A DNA stretch of 64,000 bases. Origin: an uncultured Bacteroidota bacterium. Its GTDB lineage: Bacteria; Bacteroidota; Bacteroidia; Flavobacteriales; Flavobacteriaceae. The notes beneath the pieces are model-generated. The model ran no database searches, was not told where the DNA came from, and saw only the letters and a program-made list of their open reading frames with translations. Below are positions 1 through 10,047 of the stretch, in pieces (positions within the stretch are counted from its first letter, which is position 1; the number at the start of each line of letters is the position of its first letter). The stretch lies in NCBI GenBank assembly GCA_902559035.1, contig CACEGG010000001.1:62001-126000 (forward strand). Reading direction: 5' to 3'. The translations under genes and the position numbers were made by a program.

Positions 1-1789
1 AAGCAGATCTACCACTGTTGTTAGTTCTATAAGTAGAGTAACTAGGCTTATCCTTAGAGTTTGCTATAGTATAAAAATCAGGAATAGCTAAACCACCAGA
101 TGTAGAAGCACTTGTATTAATACTTCTATATTGTCTAGCACCATAACCAACAATGGCATTTACATCAAAATTAGATGTAATGGCCTTGCTGTAGTTAAGT
201 CTAGCTCTAAACTCGTTTTGTTCTGAAACAAAAGAACCTTCACCGTATGAAGCTTGAGTACCTAATGTATTTACACCAATGTAACCTCTATTCCAGCTAG
301 TTCTGTTGTAAGCTCTTCTATTAACTTCAATATTGGCAGACATTCCATCCATAATATCATAGTTAAATCCGAAATTTCCAGAATATGTAGAATTTTCGTT
401 GTTGTTAGTATTTTGATACTGCTCATAGTGAGGAGCATCCCAATACTGTGGACGTGCATTTCTAGCAGACCTTCTATTCCAAGTATAAAAAGCACCTTCA
501 TAGTGATAATTATTCTTTAATCTATCCATATCTAGCTGTCTTTGCCACCACTGGCTAAAGTTTGAAGATAAACTACCATAACCACTACTTACGTAGTTGT
601 CAGTGTTTTGAATTCTAGCATTCAAATTAGAATACATAGTAAGTTTATCAGAAAGATCAACAGATCCGTTAATATTAACGTCGTAAGTATCTCTTGCAGC
701 ATTAGGTACTGGAAGCGTTGCTTGTGTAGCACGACCAGTTGCTCTAAAACTGTAATCTTCACCACCTTTTCCAAAAGAAACACTTGTAGTAGAAGTAACT
801 CCAGTTTCGAAGAAATTCTTAACGTTGTTAGGGTTAGCAGACCATGGTCTTAATTCACCAAAGTTTGGGTGATTTGGAATCCATGAATCCCAGTGACGAG
901 CTAAAGTACCATCTAATTTTGGTCCCCAAGATTCATCAGCTGCATAGTAAGGAATATTTTGACCTTGGAATGCTGCCCATGACGCAGGGTCTGTAGCAGG
1001 ATTATAAGTAAAAGTATCCCATGATTGATCGTATCCACCACCATACTCATTTTGGTAAGGGTGTAATCTACTAATTGTAGAAGCAACAGTGTTGTGATCT
1101 ACAGTAATGTAAGTTTCACCAGCTTGTGCTTTTTTAGAAGTAATTACAATTACACCACTTCTTGCTTCTGAACCATATAACGCAGTAGCAGCAGCACCTT
1201 TAAGTACAGTAATGTTATCTATGTTATCTGTATTAATATCAGTAGAAGACATTTTAATACCATCTACAACGTATAATACATCTTGCTCACCTCTAAGTCT
1301 AATAGCACTTGGTTCAAAAGTTGAACTTGTTCCAGAAATAACCTGAACACCTGCAACTTTACCAGCAAGAGCTGTTTTAAAATCAAGTTGCTTAGTCTTA
1401 GTTAAAGCAGAACCTTCTACCTTTTGTTGTGCATAACCTAAAGATTTTGCTTCTCTAGTAATACCAAGTGCAGTAACAACAACTTCTTCAAGTGCGTTGT
1501 CTGCAGCAAGTGTTACATTAAGAGTAGCAGAAGCTCCAACAGTTACTTTTTGAGTTGTAAACCCTACATAACTTACAGAAAGTACATCACCTTCATTAGC
1601 CATAATAGAATAAACACCATCAAAGTCAGTAGTCACACCGTTAGATGTACCATCAACAACGACAGTTGCACCAGGAAGAGGAACACCAGCACTGTCAGAA
1701 ACAGTACCAGAAACACTTTTCTGTGCAAAACTCCATTGAAACATTATCATGAATGATAACGTTAAAAACTTTAATAAATTTGTTTTCAT
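1..1789 (-). CDS. SusC/RagA-family TonB-dependent outer-membrane receptor, N-terminal part
   Basis: Partial gene running off the left edge; about 596 codons are visible from the ATG at 1789. Residues 1-22 form a signal peptide (hydrophobic LLKFLTLSFMIMF, then WSFAQ). Residues about 25-100 are the carboxypeptidase-D-like regulatory domain typical of SusC proteins, followed by a TonB-box-like EEVVVTALG at 101-109 and a plug domain with VLYVVDGIKM and a VLKGAAATALYGSEARSG segment. The rest is aromatic-rich barrel sequence. Family members import large nutrients (glycans, peptides) across the outer membrane with TonB energy, usually with a SusD lipoprotein partner encoded downstream; that region lies outside the window. 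The substrate cannot be inferred. The gene is divergent from the ribosomal cluster. Confidence 0.95.
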   Translation of the reverse strand, partial: MKTNLLKFLTLSFMIMFQWSFAQKSVSGTVSDSAGVPLPGATVVVDGTSNGVTTDFDGVYSIMANEGDVLSVSYVGFTTQKVTVGASATLNVTLAADNALEEVVVTALGITREAKSLGYAQQKVEGSALTKTKQLDFKTALAGKVAGVQVISGTSSTFEPSAIRLRGEQDVLYVVDGIKMSSTDINTDNIDNITVLKGAAATALYGSEARSGVIVITSKKAQAGETYITVDHNTVASTISRLHPYQNEYGGGYDQSWDTFTYNPATDPASWAAFQGQNIPYYAADESWGPKLDGTLARHWDSWIPNHPNFGELRPWSANPNNVKNFFETGVTSTTSVSFGKGGEDYSFRATGRATQATLPVPNAARDTYDVNINGSVDLSDKLTMYSNLNARIQNTDNYVSSGYGSLSSNFSQWWQRQLDMDRLKNNYHYEGAFYTWNRRSARNARPQYWDAPHYEQYQNTNNNENSTYSGNFGFNYDIMDGMSANIEVNRRAYNRTSWNRGYIGVNTLGTQASYGEGSFVSEQNEFRARLNYSKAITSNFDVNAIVGYGARQYRSINTSASTSGGLAIPDFYTIANSKDKPSYSTYRTNNSGRSA

Positions 1790-1814
1790 ATTTTGTTAAT
1801 TATTATTTGATCTG

Positions 1815-1845
1815 CAAAAATGTTAATAAAAAGTTAATAAACCAA
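1815..1845 (-). promoter_or_regulatory. Candidate promoter of the SusC-like gene
   Basis: On the minus strand a TTG (1845-1843) is followed after 20 bases by CATTTTTG (1822-1815), one mismatch from the Bacteroidetes -7 consensus TAnnTTTG. Transcription would start near 1808, giving a leader of about 20 bases. The match is imperfect, so this is tentative. Confidence 0.35.
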
Positions 1846-2173
1846 CGTATAATTAAAAAAAAACTTAAATATTGATATTATTTCAAAAAAAACATCTATT
1901 TATTGATAATACCATAAATTTAGCAGCTAAAAAATGTCAAATTTGTATTATTATATGGCTATATATGATAATTTTTGAGTATTTTTTAAAATGTATATTT
2001 AAACATCACCTCAGTTGTTAAATTTAAAACTTTCATATTTTTTTTGTTAAATTCTTAACATTTTGCTGTTTTACATGGTTTTTTATGAATAATCAATTTT
2101 GATGTTTACAAAAGGACATATATAATAGGTATACTTTAAACCTTAAAATTTTAAATATTTTTTAGTCTATCTG

Positions 2174-2204
2174 TTTGATTAATTGTAAAATTAAATTACA
2201 TTTG
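2174..2204 (+). promoter_or_regulatory. Promoter of the ribosomal super-operon
   Basis: TTTG (2174-2177) and TACATTTG (2197-2204) are separated by 19 bases, an exact fit to the Bacteroidetes housekeeping consensus. Transcription would start near 2209-2211, leaving a leader of under 30 bases before rpsL. It is the best promoter seen ahead of the roughly 17-kb ribosomal cluster. Confidence 0.8.
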
Positions 2205-2237
2205 CACGCCCAAATAAGGGAAAAGTAAATATAAATT

Positions 2238-2612
2238 ATGCCTACAATATCGCAGTTAGTGAGAAAAGGAAGAAGAAAGATTACTAAAAAAAGTAAGTCT
2301 GCTGCCTTAGTTTCTTGTCCTCAAAAAAGAGGTGTTTGCACTAGAGTTTATACAACAACACCTAAAAAACCTAATTCAGCAATGAGAAAAGTTGCAAGGG
2401 TTAGATTAACTAATGGTACAGAAATAAATGCATATATCCCTGGTGAAGGGCATAATTTACAAGAGCACTCAATAGTACTTGTTAGAGGAGGTAGAGTAAA
2501 AGATCTCCCTGGAGTTCGATATCATATTGTTAGAGGTGCTTTAGATACTGCTGGTGTTGAAGGAAGATTACAACGAAGATCAAAATACGGAGCAAAGCGT
2601 CCGAAAAAATAA
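2238..2612 (+). CDS. rpsL: 30S ribosomal protein S12
   Basis: 124 residues, full length. S12 sits at the decoding centre of the small subunit. The conserved blocks [22 protein letters not shown] and [13 protein letters not shown] are intact. Lys43 and Lys88, the positions where streptomycin-resistance changes occur in other bacteria, are both lysine, so the sequence looks drug-sensitive at these sites. It is the first gene after a strong promoter and is followed by rpsG and fusA, the classical str operon order. Confidence 0.98.
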   Translation: MPTISQLVRKGRRKITKKSKSAALVSCPQKRGVCTRVYTTTPKKPNSAMRKVARVRLTNGTEINAYIPGEGHNLQEHSIVLVRGGRVKDLPGVRYHIVRGALDTAGVEGRLQRRSKYGAKRPKK

Positions 2613-2628
2613 ATTATTAACTGATGAC

Positions 2629-2647
2629 GTTCAATATATTATTGAAC
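2629..2647 (+). promoter_or_regulatory. Hairpin between rpsL and rpsG, candidate S7 control site
   Basis: A perfect 8-bp inverted repeat, GTTCAATA (2629-2636) and TATTGAAC (2640-2647), with a 3-base loop, lies 19 bases before the rpsG start in the 54-base rpsL-rpsG spacer. No T tract follows, so it is not an intrinsic terminator. In E. coli S7 represses translation by binding the corresponding spacer; a similar role here is inference. Confidence 0.4.
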
Positions 2648-2666
2648 CTCTCAAAAACTGAAATAA

Positions 2667-3143
2667 ATGAGAAAAAGTAAGGCAAAGAAAAGACCATTAC
2701 TACCAGATTCAAGGTTTAATGATCAACTTGTTACTAGATTTGTCAACAACTTAATGTGGAGTGGTAAAAAATCCACAGCATTTAAAATATTCTATGATGC
2801 AATCGACATCATTGAAGAAAAGAAACAAAATGACGACAAAACTGCCCTTCAAGTTTGGAAGGATGGTTTATCCAATGTCATGCCCCACGTAGAAGTTAGA
2901 AGTAGAAGAGTAGGTGGAGCAACTTTTCAAATTCCAATGCCAATCAGACCTGATAGAAAAATTTCAATGGCTATGAAATGGTTGATTTCATATGCTAGAA
3001 AACGAAACGAAAAATCTATGGCTCTTAAGCTTGCATCTGAAATACTTGCAGCTGAAAAAGAAGAGGGTGCTGCTGTTAAAAAAAGATTAGATGTTCATAA
3101 GATGGCAGAGGCAAATAAAGCATTTTCACACTTTAGATTTTAA
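2667..3143 (+). CDS. rpsG: 30S ribosomal protein S7
   Basis: 158 residues, the usual length. S7 binds the 3' major domain of 16S rRNA, starts head assembly and contacts the E-site tRNA. The N-terminal LLPDSRFND and [16 protein letters not shown] blocks and the central [16 protein letters not shown] block are well conserved. It starts after a 54-base spacer holding a hairpin and ends 6 bases before fusA. A run of seven A near the 3' end stays in frame. Confidence 0.98.
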   Translation: MRKSKAKKRPLLPDSRFNDQLVTRFVNNLMWSGKKSTAFKIFYDAIDIIEEKKQNDDKTALQVWKDGLSNVMPHVEVRSRRVGGATFQIPMPIRPDRKISMAMKWLISYARKRNEKSMALKLASEILAAEKEEGAAVKKRLDVHKMAEANKAFSHFRF

Positions 3144-3149
3144 TTTAAA

Positions 3150-5276
3150 ATGGCAAGAGATTTAAAATATACAAGAAACATTGGTATCGCCGCGCACATT
3201 GATGCAGGTAAAACAACTACAACAGAACGTATACTTTTTTATACTGGTGTTAGTCACAAGATTGGTGAAGTACATGATGGTGCTGCAACAATGGACTGGA
3301 TGGAACAAGAGCAAGAAAGAGGAATTACAATTACCTCTGCAGCTACTACTTGTACATGGAATTTTCCTACTAACCAAGGAGAAAAGTTGCCTGATTCAAA
3401 ACCGTATCATTTTAATATTATAGATACACCTGGTCACGTTGATTTTACTGTTGAAGTTAATAGGTCACTTCGTGTTCTTGATGGTTTAGTATTTTTATTT
3501 AGTGCTGTTGATGGTGTTGAGCCACAATCAGAAACCAACTGGAGATTGGCAGACAATTACAAAGTTCCTAGAATGGGGTTTGTAAATAAAATGGATAGAC
3601 AAGGTTCAAACTTTTTAAATGTTTGCAACCAAATAAAAGATATGCTAAAATCTAATGCTGTTCCTATTGTCCTTCCAATTGGAGAAGAGGATAATTTTAA
3701 AGGCATTGTTGATTTAGTAAAAAACCAAGCTATTGTTTGGCATGAAGAAAAAATGGGAGCAACTTTTGATGTGATTGATATCCCTGAAGATATGAAAGAT
3801 GAGGTTGAAGAGTATAGAGCAAACTTAATCGAAGCGGTTGCTGAATATGACGATGCTTTATTAGAAAAATTCTTCGAAGACCCTGATTCAATTACAGAAG
3901 ATGAAGTACATGAAGCTTTAAGAAAAGCAACCCAAGATATGAGTATTATTCCAATGATTTGTGGTTCTGCGTTCAAAAACAAAGGTGTGCAGTTTCTTTT
4001 AGATGCTGTGTGTAGATATTTACCATCTCCACTTGATAAAGAAGCAATTATTGGAACTGATCCTAAAACTGATAATGAAATAGAGAGGAAACCTACTGTC
4101 AGTGAACCATTTTCAGCTTTGGCTTTTAAAATTGCTACAGATCCTTATGTTGGAAGATTAGCTTTTTTCAGAGTTTATTCAGGAAAACTTGATGCTGGAT
4201 CATATGTTTTAAACAATAGATCTGGCAACAAAGAACGTATTTCTAGAATTTTCCAAATGCATGCTGATAAACAAAACTCTATCCCTTTAATTGAGGCCGG
4301 AGATATTGGAGCAGCTGTTGGTTTTAAAGACATAAAGACAGGAGATACTTTATCTGCAGAAAAAAGTCCTATTGTTTTAGAAAGTATGGTATTTCCTGAT
4401 CCGGTAATTGGTATTGCTGTTGAACCTAAAACAAAAGCAGATGTTGATAAACTTGGTATGGCACTAGGAAAGTTAGCTGAAGAAGATCCTACTTTTCAGG
4501 TTAAAACTGATGAAGCGTCTGGTCAGACTATTATTTCAGGAATGGGTGAATTACACTTAGATATTCTTGTAGATAGGCTAAAAAGAGAATTTAAAGTTGA
4601 GGTTAACCAAGGTCAGCCTCAAGTTGAATATAAAGAAGCTATTACGGCTTCAGCAGATCACAGAGAAGTTTATAAAAAACAATCTGGTGGTAGAGGAAAG
4701 TTTGCTGATATATCATTTGTAATGGAACCTGCGGAGGAAGGTAAAGCAGGCCTTGAATTTATTAATAAAATTAAAGGTGGTAATATTCCAAGAGAATTCA
4801 TTCCGTCAGTTGAAAAAGGATTTAAGGATGCTATGAAAAATGGTCCCTTAGCTGGTTTTGAAATGGATGCTATGAAAGTAACTCTTAACGATGGTTCTTT
4901 TCATGCTGTGGACTCAGATTCACTTTCATTTGAGCTAGCTGCTAAATTAGGTTATAAAAATGCTGCCAAATCAGCTAAGTCTGTAATTATGGAGCCAATT
5001 ATGAAATTGGAGGTTTTAACACCTGAAGAAAATATGGGTGATGTTGTTGGTGATTTAAATAGAAGAAGAGGCCAAGTCAATAGTATGGATGATAGAGCTG
5101 GATCTAAAGTAGTAAAAGCTAAAGTTCCACTTTCTGAGATGTTTGGTTATGTTACTGCACTTAGAACATTAAGTTCAGGACGTGCTACATCAACTATGGA
5201 GTTTGACCACTATGCTGCAACTCCACAAAATGTTTCAGAACAGGTAATTAAATCAATAAAAGGAGATAACGAATAA
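3150..5276 (+). CDS. fusA: Elongation factor G
   Basis: 708 residues. This GTPase drives tRNA-mRNA translocation and, with ribosome recycling factor, splits post-termination ribosomes. GTP-binding motifs are complete: AHIDAGKT (15-22), the switch I segment with RGITITSAA (57-65), DTPGH (92-96) and NKMD (146-149). Domains II-V follow, with the domain IV block [11 protein letters not shown] and the C-terminal MDDRAGSK and [15 protein letters not shown] blocks. It lies between rpsG and rpsJ with no tuf gene, the usual Bacteroidetes arrangement. Confidence 0.98.
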   Translation: MARDLKYTRNIGIAAHIDAGKTTTTERILFYTGVSHKIGEVHDGAATMDWMEQEQERGITITSAATTCTWNFPTNQGEKLPDSKPYHFNIIDTPGHVDFTVEVNRSLRVLDGLVFLFSAVDGVEPQSETNWRLADNYKVPRMGFVNKMDRQGSNFLNVCNQIKDMLKSNAVPIVLPIGEEDNFKGIVDLVKNQAIVWHEEKMGATFDVIDIPEDMKDEVEEYRANLIEAVAEYDDALLEKFFEDPDSITEDEVHEALRKATQDMSIIPMICGSAFKNKGVQFLLDAVCRYLPSPLDKEAIIGTDPKTDNEIERKPTVSEPFSALAFKIATDPYVGRLAFFRVYSGKLDAGSYVLNNRSGNKERISRIFQMHADKQNSIPLIEAGDIGAAVGFKDIKTGDTLSAEKSPIVLESMVFPDPVIGIAVEPKTKADVDKLGMALGKLAEEDPTFQVKTDEASGQTIISGMGELHLDILVDRLKREFKVEVNQGQPQVEYKEAITASADHREVYKKQSGGRGKFADISFVMEPAEEGKAGLEFINKIKGGNIPREFIPSVEKGFKDAMKNGPLAGFEMDAMKVTLNDGSFHAVDSDSLSFELAAKLGYKNAAKSAKSVIMEPIMKLEVLTPEENMGDVVGDLNRRRGQVNSMDDRAGSKVVKAKVPLSEMFGYVTALRTLSSGRATSTMEFDHYAATPQNVSEQVIKSIKGDNE

Positions 5277-5286
5277 TACCAATACA

Positions 5287-5592
5287 ATGAGTCAAAAAAT
5301 TAGAATAAAATTAAAATCCTACGACTTCAATTTGGTTGATAAGTCTGCCGAGAAAATCGTAAAGACTGTTAAGACTACTGGGGCTATTGTAACAGGTCCA
5401 ATACCTTTACCAACACACAAGAAAATTTTCACTGTGTTGAGATCACCTCACGTAAACAAAAAATCAAGAGAACAATTTCAATTGTCTTCATATAAAAGAC
5501 TTTTAGATATATATAGTTCTTCATCAAAAACAATAGACGCTTTAATGAAGTTAGAACTTCCAAGTGGAGTAGAGGTTGAAATTAAAGTATAA
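5287..5592 (+). CDS. rpsJ: 30S ribosomal protein S10 (NusE)
   Basis: 101 residues, full length. S10 belongs to the 30S head and, as NusE, joins transcription antitermination complexes with NusB. It begins with the typical [11 protein letters not shown] and holds the [28 protein letters not shown] core. It starts 10 bases after fusA, so the str and S10 operons are joined in one block. Confidence 0.98.
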   Translation: MSQKIRIKLKSYDFNLVDKSAEKIVKTVKTTGAIVTGPIPLPTHKKIFTVLRSPHVNKKSREQFQLSSYKRLLDIYSSSSKTIDALMKLELPSGVEVEIKV

Positions 5593-5610
5593 TTTAAAAA
5601 ATAAAAAGCA

Positions 5611-6228
5611 ATGTCCGGGTTGATAGGAAAAAAAATAGGAATGACAAGTATATATGACGAAAAAGGAAAAAATATTCCTTGCACCGTCATTGAGGCTGGT
5701 CCTTGTGTCGTTACTCAAATTAAAACTAGCGAAGTAGACGGTTATAATGCTGTTCAGTTAGGTTTTAACGACAAAAACGAAAAACATTCAAATAAGTCTG
5801 AGGCAGGTCATTTTTCAAAATCTAAATCTACAGCTAAATATAAGTTAGTTGAATTCCAAAACTTTGAACAAGAACTTAATCTAGGTGATTCAATTTCTGT
5901 TGATCATTTTAACGAAGGTGAATTTGTTGATGTTTCTGGAAATTCGAAAGGTAAAGGTTTCCAAGGAGTTGTTAAAAGACATGGTTTTGCTGGGGTTGGT
6001 CAAGCAACACATGGTCAACATAACAGATTAAGAGCTCCAGGTTCTATTGGTGCTGCTTCATATCCTGCAAGAGTTTTTAAAGGTATGAGAATGGCAGGTA
6101 GAATGGGAAATGAAAAAGTTACAGTACAAAACTTAAGAGTTTTAAAAGTAGTTTCTGAAAAGAACTTACTTGTACTTAAAGGATGTGTTCCTGGACATAA
6201 AAACTCTTATGTAATAATTAGAAAATAA
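5611..6228 (+). CDS. rplC: 50S ribosomal protein L3
   Basis: 205 residues. L3 binds 23S rRNA early in assembly and its loop reaches towards the peptidyl-transferase centre. The start [19 protein letters not shown] and the loop region [21 protein letters not shown] are typical; the Gln near this loop is the site methylated by PrmB in other bacteria. Its stop overlaps the rplD start by one base, implying coupled translation. Confidence 0.98.
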   Translation: MSGLIGKKIGMTSIYDEKGKNIPCTVIEAGPCVVTQIKTSEVDGYNAVQLGFNDKNEKHSNKSEAGHFSKSKSTAKYKLVEFQNFEQELNLGDSISVDHFNEGEFVDVSGNSKGKGFQGVVKRHGFAGVGQATHGQHNRLRAPGSIGAASYPARVFKGMRMAGRMGNEKVTVQNLRVLKVVSEKNLLVLKGCVPGHKNSYVIIRK

Positions 6229-6854
6229 TGAAATTATCTGTATTAAACATAAAAGGTAAAGAAACTGGAAGATCGGTAGAACTTTCAAAATCTATTTTTG
6301 AAGTAACTCCAAATGATCATGCTGTTTATTTAGACGTTAAAAGGTTCTTGGCAAACAATCGTCAAGGAACTAATAAAACTAAAGAAAGAGCTGAAATTAA
6401 GGGGAGTACCAGAAAAATTAAAAAACAAAAAGGAACAGGTACTGCCAGAGCAGGTAGTATTAAGAATCCATTATTTAGAGGTGGTGGAACCATTTTTGGT
6501 CCTAGAGTCAGATCTTATTCTCAAAAATTAAATAAAAATGTAAAGAGATTAGCTAGAAAGTCTGCATTAAGTATAAAAATGAAAGACAAAGCAATCTCAG
6601 TTGTTGAAGATTTTGACTTTAAAACTCCAAAAACTAAATCATTCACTGATATTATCAGTGCTTTAGGCTTAAATGATAAAAAAGCCCTATTTGTTTTAGG
6701 CGGGGTTAATAAGAATGTTTATCTATCATCAAGAAATTTAGAAAAAAGTAATGTTGTAACTAATTCTGAAATAAGTACTTATAGTATTATGAATGCTCAA
6801 CATTTAGTTTTCTTGGAAAGCTCATTAGAACAAATTGAATCAAATTTAAGTTAG
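6228..6854 (+). CDS. rplD: 50S ribosomal protein L4
   Basis: 208 residues. L4 lines the nascent-peptide tunnel. The long internal loop GTGTARAGSIKNPLFRGGG, which forms part of the tunnel constriction, is present. In E. coli L4 also represses the S10 operon from its leader; here there is no comparable leader ahead of rpsJ, so that control is not evident. Starts within the rplC stop (TAATG) and ends one base before rplW. Confidence 0.98.
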   Translation: MKLSVLNIKGKETGRSVELSKSIFEVTPNDHAVYLDVKRFLANNRQGTNKTKERAEIKGSTRKIKKQKGTGTARAGSIKNPLFRGGGTIFGPRVRSYSQKLNKNVKRLARKSALSIKMKDKAISVVEDFDFKTPKTKSFTDIISALGLNDKKALFVLGGVNKNVYLSSRNLEKSNVVTNSEISTYSIMNAQHLVFLESSLEQIESNLS

Positions 6855-6855
6855 T

Positions 6856-7146
6856 ATGAATATTTTACTTAAACCAGTTATTACAGAAAAAGCTACTGCT
6901 GATAGTGAACTAAAAAATAGGTTTACCTTTTTAGTTGATACCAATGCAAATAAGGTTCAAATAAAAAAAGCAGTTGAAGAAACATATGGTGTTTCTGTAG
7001 ATAAAGTTAGAACCATGAGATATGGTGCTGAAAGAAGAACAAGATATACTAAAACAGGTATTCAAAGAGGAAAGTCTGTAACTACAAAAAAAGCTGTAGT
7101 TCAAATTTCTGAGGGAGATACCATTGATTTTTATAATAAACTTTAA
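6856..7146 (+). CDS. rplW: 50S ribosomal protein L23
   Basis: 96 residues. L23 sits at the tunnel exit and docks trigger factor and the signal recognition particle. The sequence starts LLKPVITEKAT and has the VDKVRTMRYGAERRTRYT extension. It begins one base after rplD and precedes rplB by 11 bases. Ffh, the SRP protein that contacts L23, is encoded at 27001. Confidence 0.97.
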   Translation: MNILLKPVITEKATADSELKNRFTFLVDTNANKVQIKKAVEETYGVSVDKVRTMRYGAERRTRYTKTGIQRGKSVTTKKAVVQISEGDTIDFYNKL

Positions 7147-7157
7147 AATATTAGAAA

Positions 7158-7982
7158 ATGTCAGTTAAAGCGCTAAAGCCGATTACGCCGGGACAAAGGG
7201 GAAGAGTTGTTAATGGATATGATACTATTACAACCAACAAGCCTGAAAAGAGTTTACTTGCTCCAAAGAAACGTACAGGAGGAAGAAATAGCCAGGGTAA
7301 AATGACTATGAAATATATCGGTGGTGGTCATAAAAAAAGATATAGAATTATTGATTTCAAAAGAAATCGTCATGATGATGTTGCTGAAGTTTTATCAATT
7401 GAGTATGATCCAAACAGATCTGCATTTATAGCTTTAACAAAATTTGACGATAATGAAAAAAGATACATAGTTGCACTGAAAGGTTTGAAAGTTGGAGATA
7501 AAGTTGTTTCAGGTTTAAAAAAATCACCTGATGTAGGAAACTGCATGCCACTTTCTGATATTCCTCTTGGTACTATAATTTCATGCATTGAAATGCGTCC
7601 TGGAAAAGGTGCTGCTATTGCTAGAAGCGCTGGTTCTTTTGCTCAATTAATGGCAAAAGATGGAAAATTTGTAACTGTTAAATTACCCTCTGGTGAAACA
7701 AGAATGATACTTTCAACATGTTATGCAACTGTTGGGTCTGTTTCAAATTCCGATCATCAGTTAACTGTATATGGAAAAGCTGGTTCAAAGCGTTGGTTGG
7801 GTAGAAGACCTAGAACTCGCCCAGTTGCAATGAACCCTGTTGATCATCCAATGGGTGGTGGTGAAGGTAGAGCGTCTGGTGGTCATCCAAGATCTAAAAA
7901 TGGTATTCCTGCTAAAGGTTTTAGAACCAGAGATAAGAAGAAAGCGAGTAATAAATATATAATTGAAAGAAAAAAGAAATAA
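7158..7982 (+). CDS. rplB: 50S ribosomal protein L2
   Basis: 274 residues, full length. L2 is needed for subunit joining and peptidyl-transferase activity. The conserved [13 protein letters not shown] block near residue 227, containing the functionally important histidine, is intact, as is the [18 protein letters not shown]-binding block. It abuts rpsS with no spacer, the rpsS ATG following the TAA directly. Confidence 0.98.
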   Translation: MSVKALKPITPGQRGRVVNGYDTITTNKPEKSLLAPKKRTGGRNSQGKMTMKYIGGGHKKRYRIIDFKRNRHDDVAEVLSIEYDPNRSAFIALTKFDDNEKRYIVALKGLKVGDKVVSGLKKSPDVGNCMPLSDIPLGTIISCIEMRPGKGAAIARSAGSFAQLMAKDGKFVTVKLPSGETRMILSTCYATVGSVSNSDHQLTVYGKAGSKRWLGRRPRTRPVAMNPVDHPMGGGEGRASGGHPRSKNGIPAKGFRTRDKKKASNKYIIERKKK

Positions 7983-8261
7983 ATGGCACGTTCACTAAAG
8001 AAAGGACCTTATGTCCATTATAGTTTGATAAAGAAAGTTCAGAGAAATCTGGATTCAAATAAAAAAACTGTTGTTAAGACATGGTCTAGAGCTTCTATGA
8101 TTATTCCTGATTTTGTAGGTCAAACAATTGCTGTTCATAATGGACGTCAATTTGTCCCTGTATATATAACTGAAAATATGGTGGGTCATAAGCTTGGAGA
8201 GTTTTCTCCAACTCGTTCGTTCCGTGGTCATGCTGGAGCTAAAAACAAAGGAAAGAAATAA
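7983..8261 (+). CDS. rpsS: 30S ribosomal protein S19
   Basis: 92 residues. S19 forms a head complex with S13 near the A-site finger. The sequence [15 protein letters not shown] and the [16 protein letters not shown] block are classical. It directly follows rplB and precedes rplV by 11 bases. Confidence 0.98.
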   Translation: MARSLKKGPYVHYSLIKKVQRNLDSNKKTVVKTWSRASMIIPDFVGQTIAVHNGRQFVPVYITENMVGHKLGEFSPTRSFRGHAGAKNKGKK

Positions 8262-8272
8262 TTTAATTTGCA

Positions 8273-8681
8273 ATGGGATTAAGAAAAAGACAAAGTGCTG
8301 AAAAAATTAAGGAAGCAAAAAAAACAAGTTGCTTTTGCAAAACTTAATAATTGCCCAACTTCTCCTAGAAAAATGAGAATTGTTGCTGATTCAGTAAGAG
8401 GAAAAAAAGTTGAAATGGCTTTAACAATCTTAAAGTTTAGTCAGAAAGAAGCATCTAACAAGTTAGAAAAACTTTTAATATCAGCCATTTCAAATTGGCA
8501 AGCCAAAAATGAAGATTCGGATGTTGAAGAAGCAAATTTATTTGTTAAAGAAATTAGAGTAGATAGCGCTGGTATGTTAAAAAGATTAAGACCTGCTCCT
8601 CAAGGAAGAGCACATAGAATTAGAAAACGTTCAAATCACGTTACTTTAATATTAGGATCAAAAAATTCAATAGATAGTTAA
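8273..8681 (+). CDS. rplV: 50S ribosomal protein L22, reading frame interrupted by one extra A in an A8 run
   Basis: L22 is an essential large-subunit protein whose beta hairpin lines the exit tunnel. From the expected ATG at 8273 the frame gives [17 protein letters not shown] and then stops at 8347 after 24 codons. The conserved body [21 protein letters not shown] ... [17 protein letters not shown] is in another frame. The two join exactly if the run of eight A at 8317-8324 is read as seven, which gives a 135-residue protein of normal length. The alternative is a GTG start at 8295 in the body frame, but its N-terminus ([10 protein letters not shown]) is unlike the family and would lose the conserved start. 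Explanations are a sequencing error, transcriptional slippage on the A run, or use of the GTG. A true knockout is unlikely for this gene. Confidence 0.9.
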
Positions 8682-8682
8682 T

Positions 8683-9396
8683 ATGGGACAAAAAACAAAT
8701 CCAATAGGTAATAGGTTAGGTATAATTAGAGGATGGGAATCTAATTGGTACGGAGGAAACGACTATGGTGATAAGCTTGCTGAAGACCAAAAGCTAAGAA
8801 ATTACGTTTTTGCTAGATTGTCTAAAGCCAGTGTTTCAAGAGTTATTATTGAAAGAACACTAAAACTAGTCACGTTAACTATAACAACTGCAAGACCAGG
8901 AATTATAATCGGAAAAGCTGGTCAAGAAGTTGATAAATTAAAAGAAGAACTTAAAAAAATATCTGGAAAGGAAGTTCAATTAAATATTATTGAAATTAAA
9001 CGTCCAGAGTTAGAGGCCCAATTAGTTGGTGCTAGTATTGCTAGACAAATTGAAAGTAGAATTTCTTACCGTAGAGCAATTAAAATGGCAATAGCTGCCT
9101 CAATTAGAATGAATGCTGAAGGTATTAAAGTTCAAATTTCTGGTAGATTAAATGGTGCAGAAATGGCACGTTCGGAATCCTATAAAGAAGGAAGAATACC
9201 ATTATCAACCTTTAGAGCAGATATCGATTATGCTCAAGTTGAGGCTCAAACTACTTACGGGAAATTAGGTATTAAAGTGTGGATTATGAAGGGTGAAGTG
9301 TATGGGAAGAGAGAATTATCTCCATTAGTTGGTTTAAGCTTAAAATCATCTAAATCAAAAGGAGGAAACAAAGGAAGAAAACAAAGAAGAAGATAA
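8683..9396 (+). CDS. rpsC: 30S ribosomal protein S3
   Basis: 237 residues. S3 lines the mRNA entry tunnel and contributes to ribosomal helicase activity. The KH domain motif GIIIGKAG is at 73-80 and the C-terminal domain carries [12 protein letters not shown] and [11 protein letters not shown]. The lysine/arginine-rich tail [11 protein letters not shown] is typical of the phylum. It begins one base after rplV. Confidence 0.98.
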   Translation: MGQKTNPIGNRLGIIRGWESNWYGGNDYGDKLAEDQKLRNYVFARLSKASVSRVIIERTLKLVTLTITTARPGIIIGKAGQEVDKLKEELKKISGKEVQLNIIEIKRPELEAQLVGASIARQIESRISYRRAIKMAIAASIRMNAEGIKVQISGRLNGAEMARSESYKEGRIPLSTFRADIDYAQVEAQTTYGKLGIKVWIMKGEVYGKRELSPLVGLSLKSSKSKGGNKGRKQRRR

Positions 9397-9413
9397 TTAA
9401 ATATAAAGTATAA

Positions 9414-9833
9414 ATGTTATCACCAAAAAGAACAAAATTTAGAAAAATGCAGAAAGGCCGAATGAAAGGTCTTTCACAAAGAGGTCATGTACTTTCCAAC
9501 GGAATGTTTGGGATCAAATCTCTTGATGCATGTTTTTTAACATCAAGACAAATTGAAGCTGCACGTATTGCTGCTACTAGATACATGAAGCGTGAAGGTC
9601 AATTGTGGATAAAAATATTTCCAGACAAGCCTATTACTAAAAAACCATTAGAAGTAAGAATGGGTAAAGGTAAAGGTGCTCCAGAATATTTTGTAGCTGT
9701 TGTAAAGCCTGGTAGAATAATGTTTGAAGTTTCTGGTGTTCCAATTGACGTTGCTAAAGAAGCATTAAGATTGGCTGCTCAAAAACTTCCAGTTAAAACA
9801 AAGTTTATAATTGCAAGAGATTATCAAGCATAA
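9414..9833 (+). CDS. rplP: 50S ribosomal protein L16
   Basis: 139 residues. L16 helps organise the A-site region of 23S r[22 protein letters not shown] at the start and the [24 protein letters not shown] core are typical. It lies in the standard rpsC-rplP-rpmC-rpsQ order. Confidence 0.98.
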   Translation: MLSPKRTKFRKMQKGRMKGLSQRGHVLSNGMFGIKSLDACFLTSRQIEAARIAATRYMKREGQLWIKIFPDKPITKKPLEVRMGKGKGAPEYFVAVVKPGRIMFEVSGVPIDVAKEALRLAAQKLPVKTKFIIARDYQA

Positions 9834-9842
9834 ATTTATAAA

Positions 9843-10037
9843 ATGAAACAAAAAGAAGTTAAAGAATTATCAATTGACGAGTTAAACGAAAAGTTAGTTT
9901 CTTTTCAGAAAGAACTTTCTGATTTAAAAATGACTCACGCAATTTCCCCAATTGAAAATCCTATGCAAATCAAAAATTTAAGAAGAACTATTGCAAGAAT
10001 TAATACTGAATTAACTGCGAGGTCTATTCAAGAATAA
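9843..10037 (+). CDS. rpmC: 50S ribosomal protein L29
   Basis: 64 residues. L29 is a helical hairpin at the tunnel exit next to L23. The sequence has the usual [10 protein letters not shown] start and the [15 protein letters not shown] helix. Nine bases follow rplP and ten precede rpsQ. Confidence 0.97.
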   Translation: MKQKEVKELSIDELNEKLVSFQKELSDLKMTHAISPIENPMQIKNLRRTIARINTELTARSIQE

Positions 10038-10047
10038 AACTTTAGAA

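Larger units (their letters stand above)
1790..2237. other. AT-rich intergenic region between divergent genes
   Basis: These 448 bases are the only gene-free stretch above 300 in the window. They are very AT-rich and hold no convincing reading frame, tRNA or long inverted repeat. They separate the SusC-like gene from rpsL and contain a candidate promoter for each. The middle, about 1850-2170, shows nothing else I can support. Confidence 0.8.

Noticed and set aside
608-853. Plus-strand open frame in the SusC region
   Set aside because: It is the antisense of a well-matched SusC-like coding frame and encodes no recognisable protein.
1550-1756. Plus-strand open frame near the SusC start
   Set aside because: It is antisense to the signal peptide and carboxypeptidase-D-like region of the receptor.
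3557-3982. 141-codon minus-strand frame within fusA
   Set aside because: Shadow of the intact EF-G gene with low-complexity Ser/Ile/Phe content.
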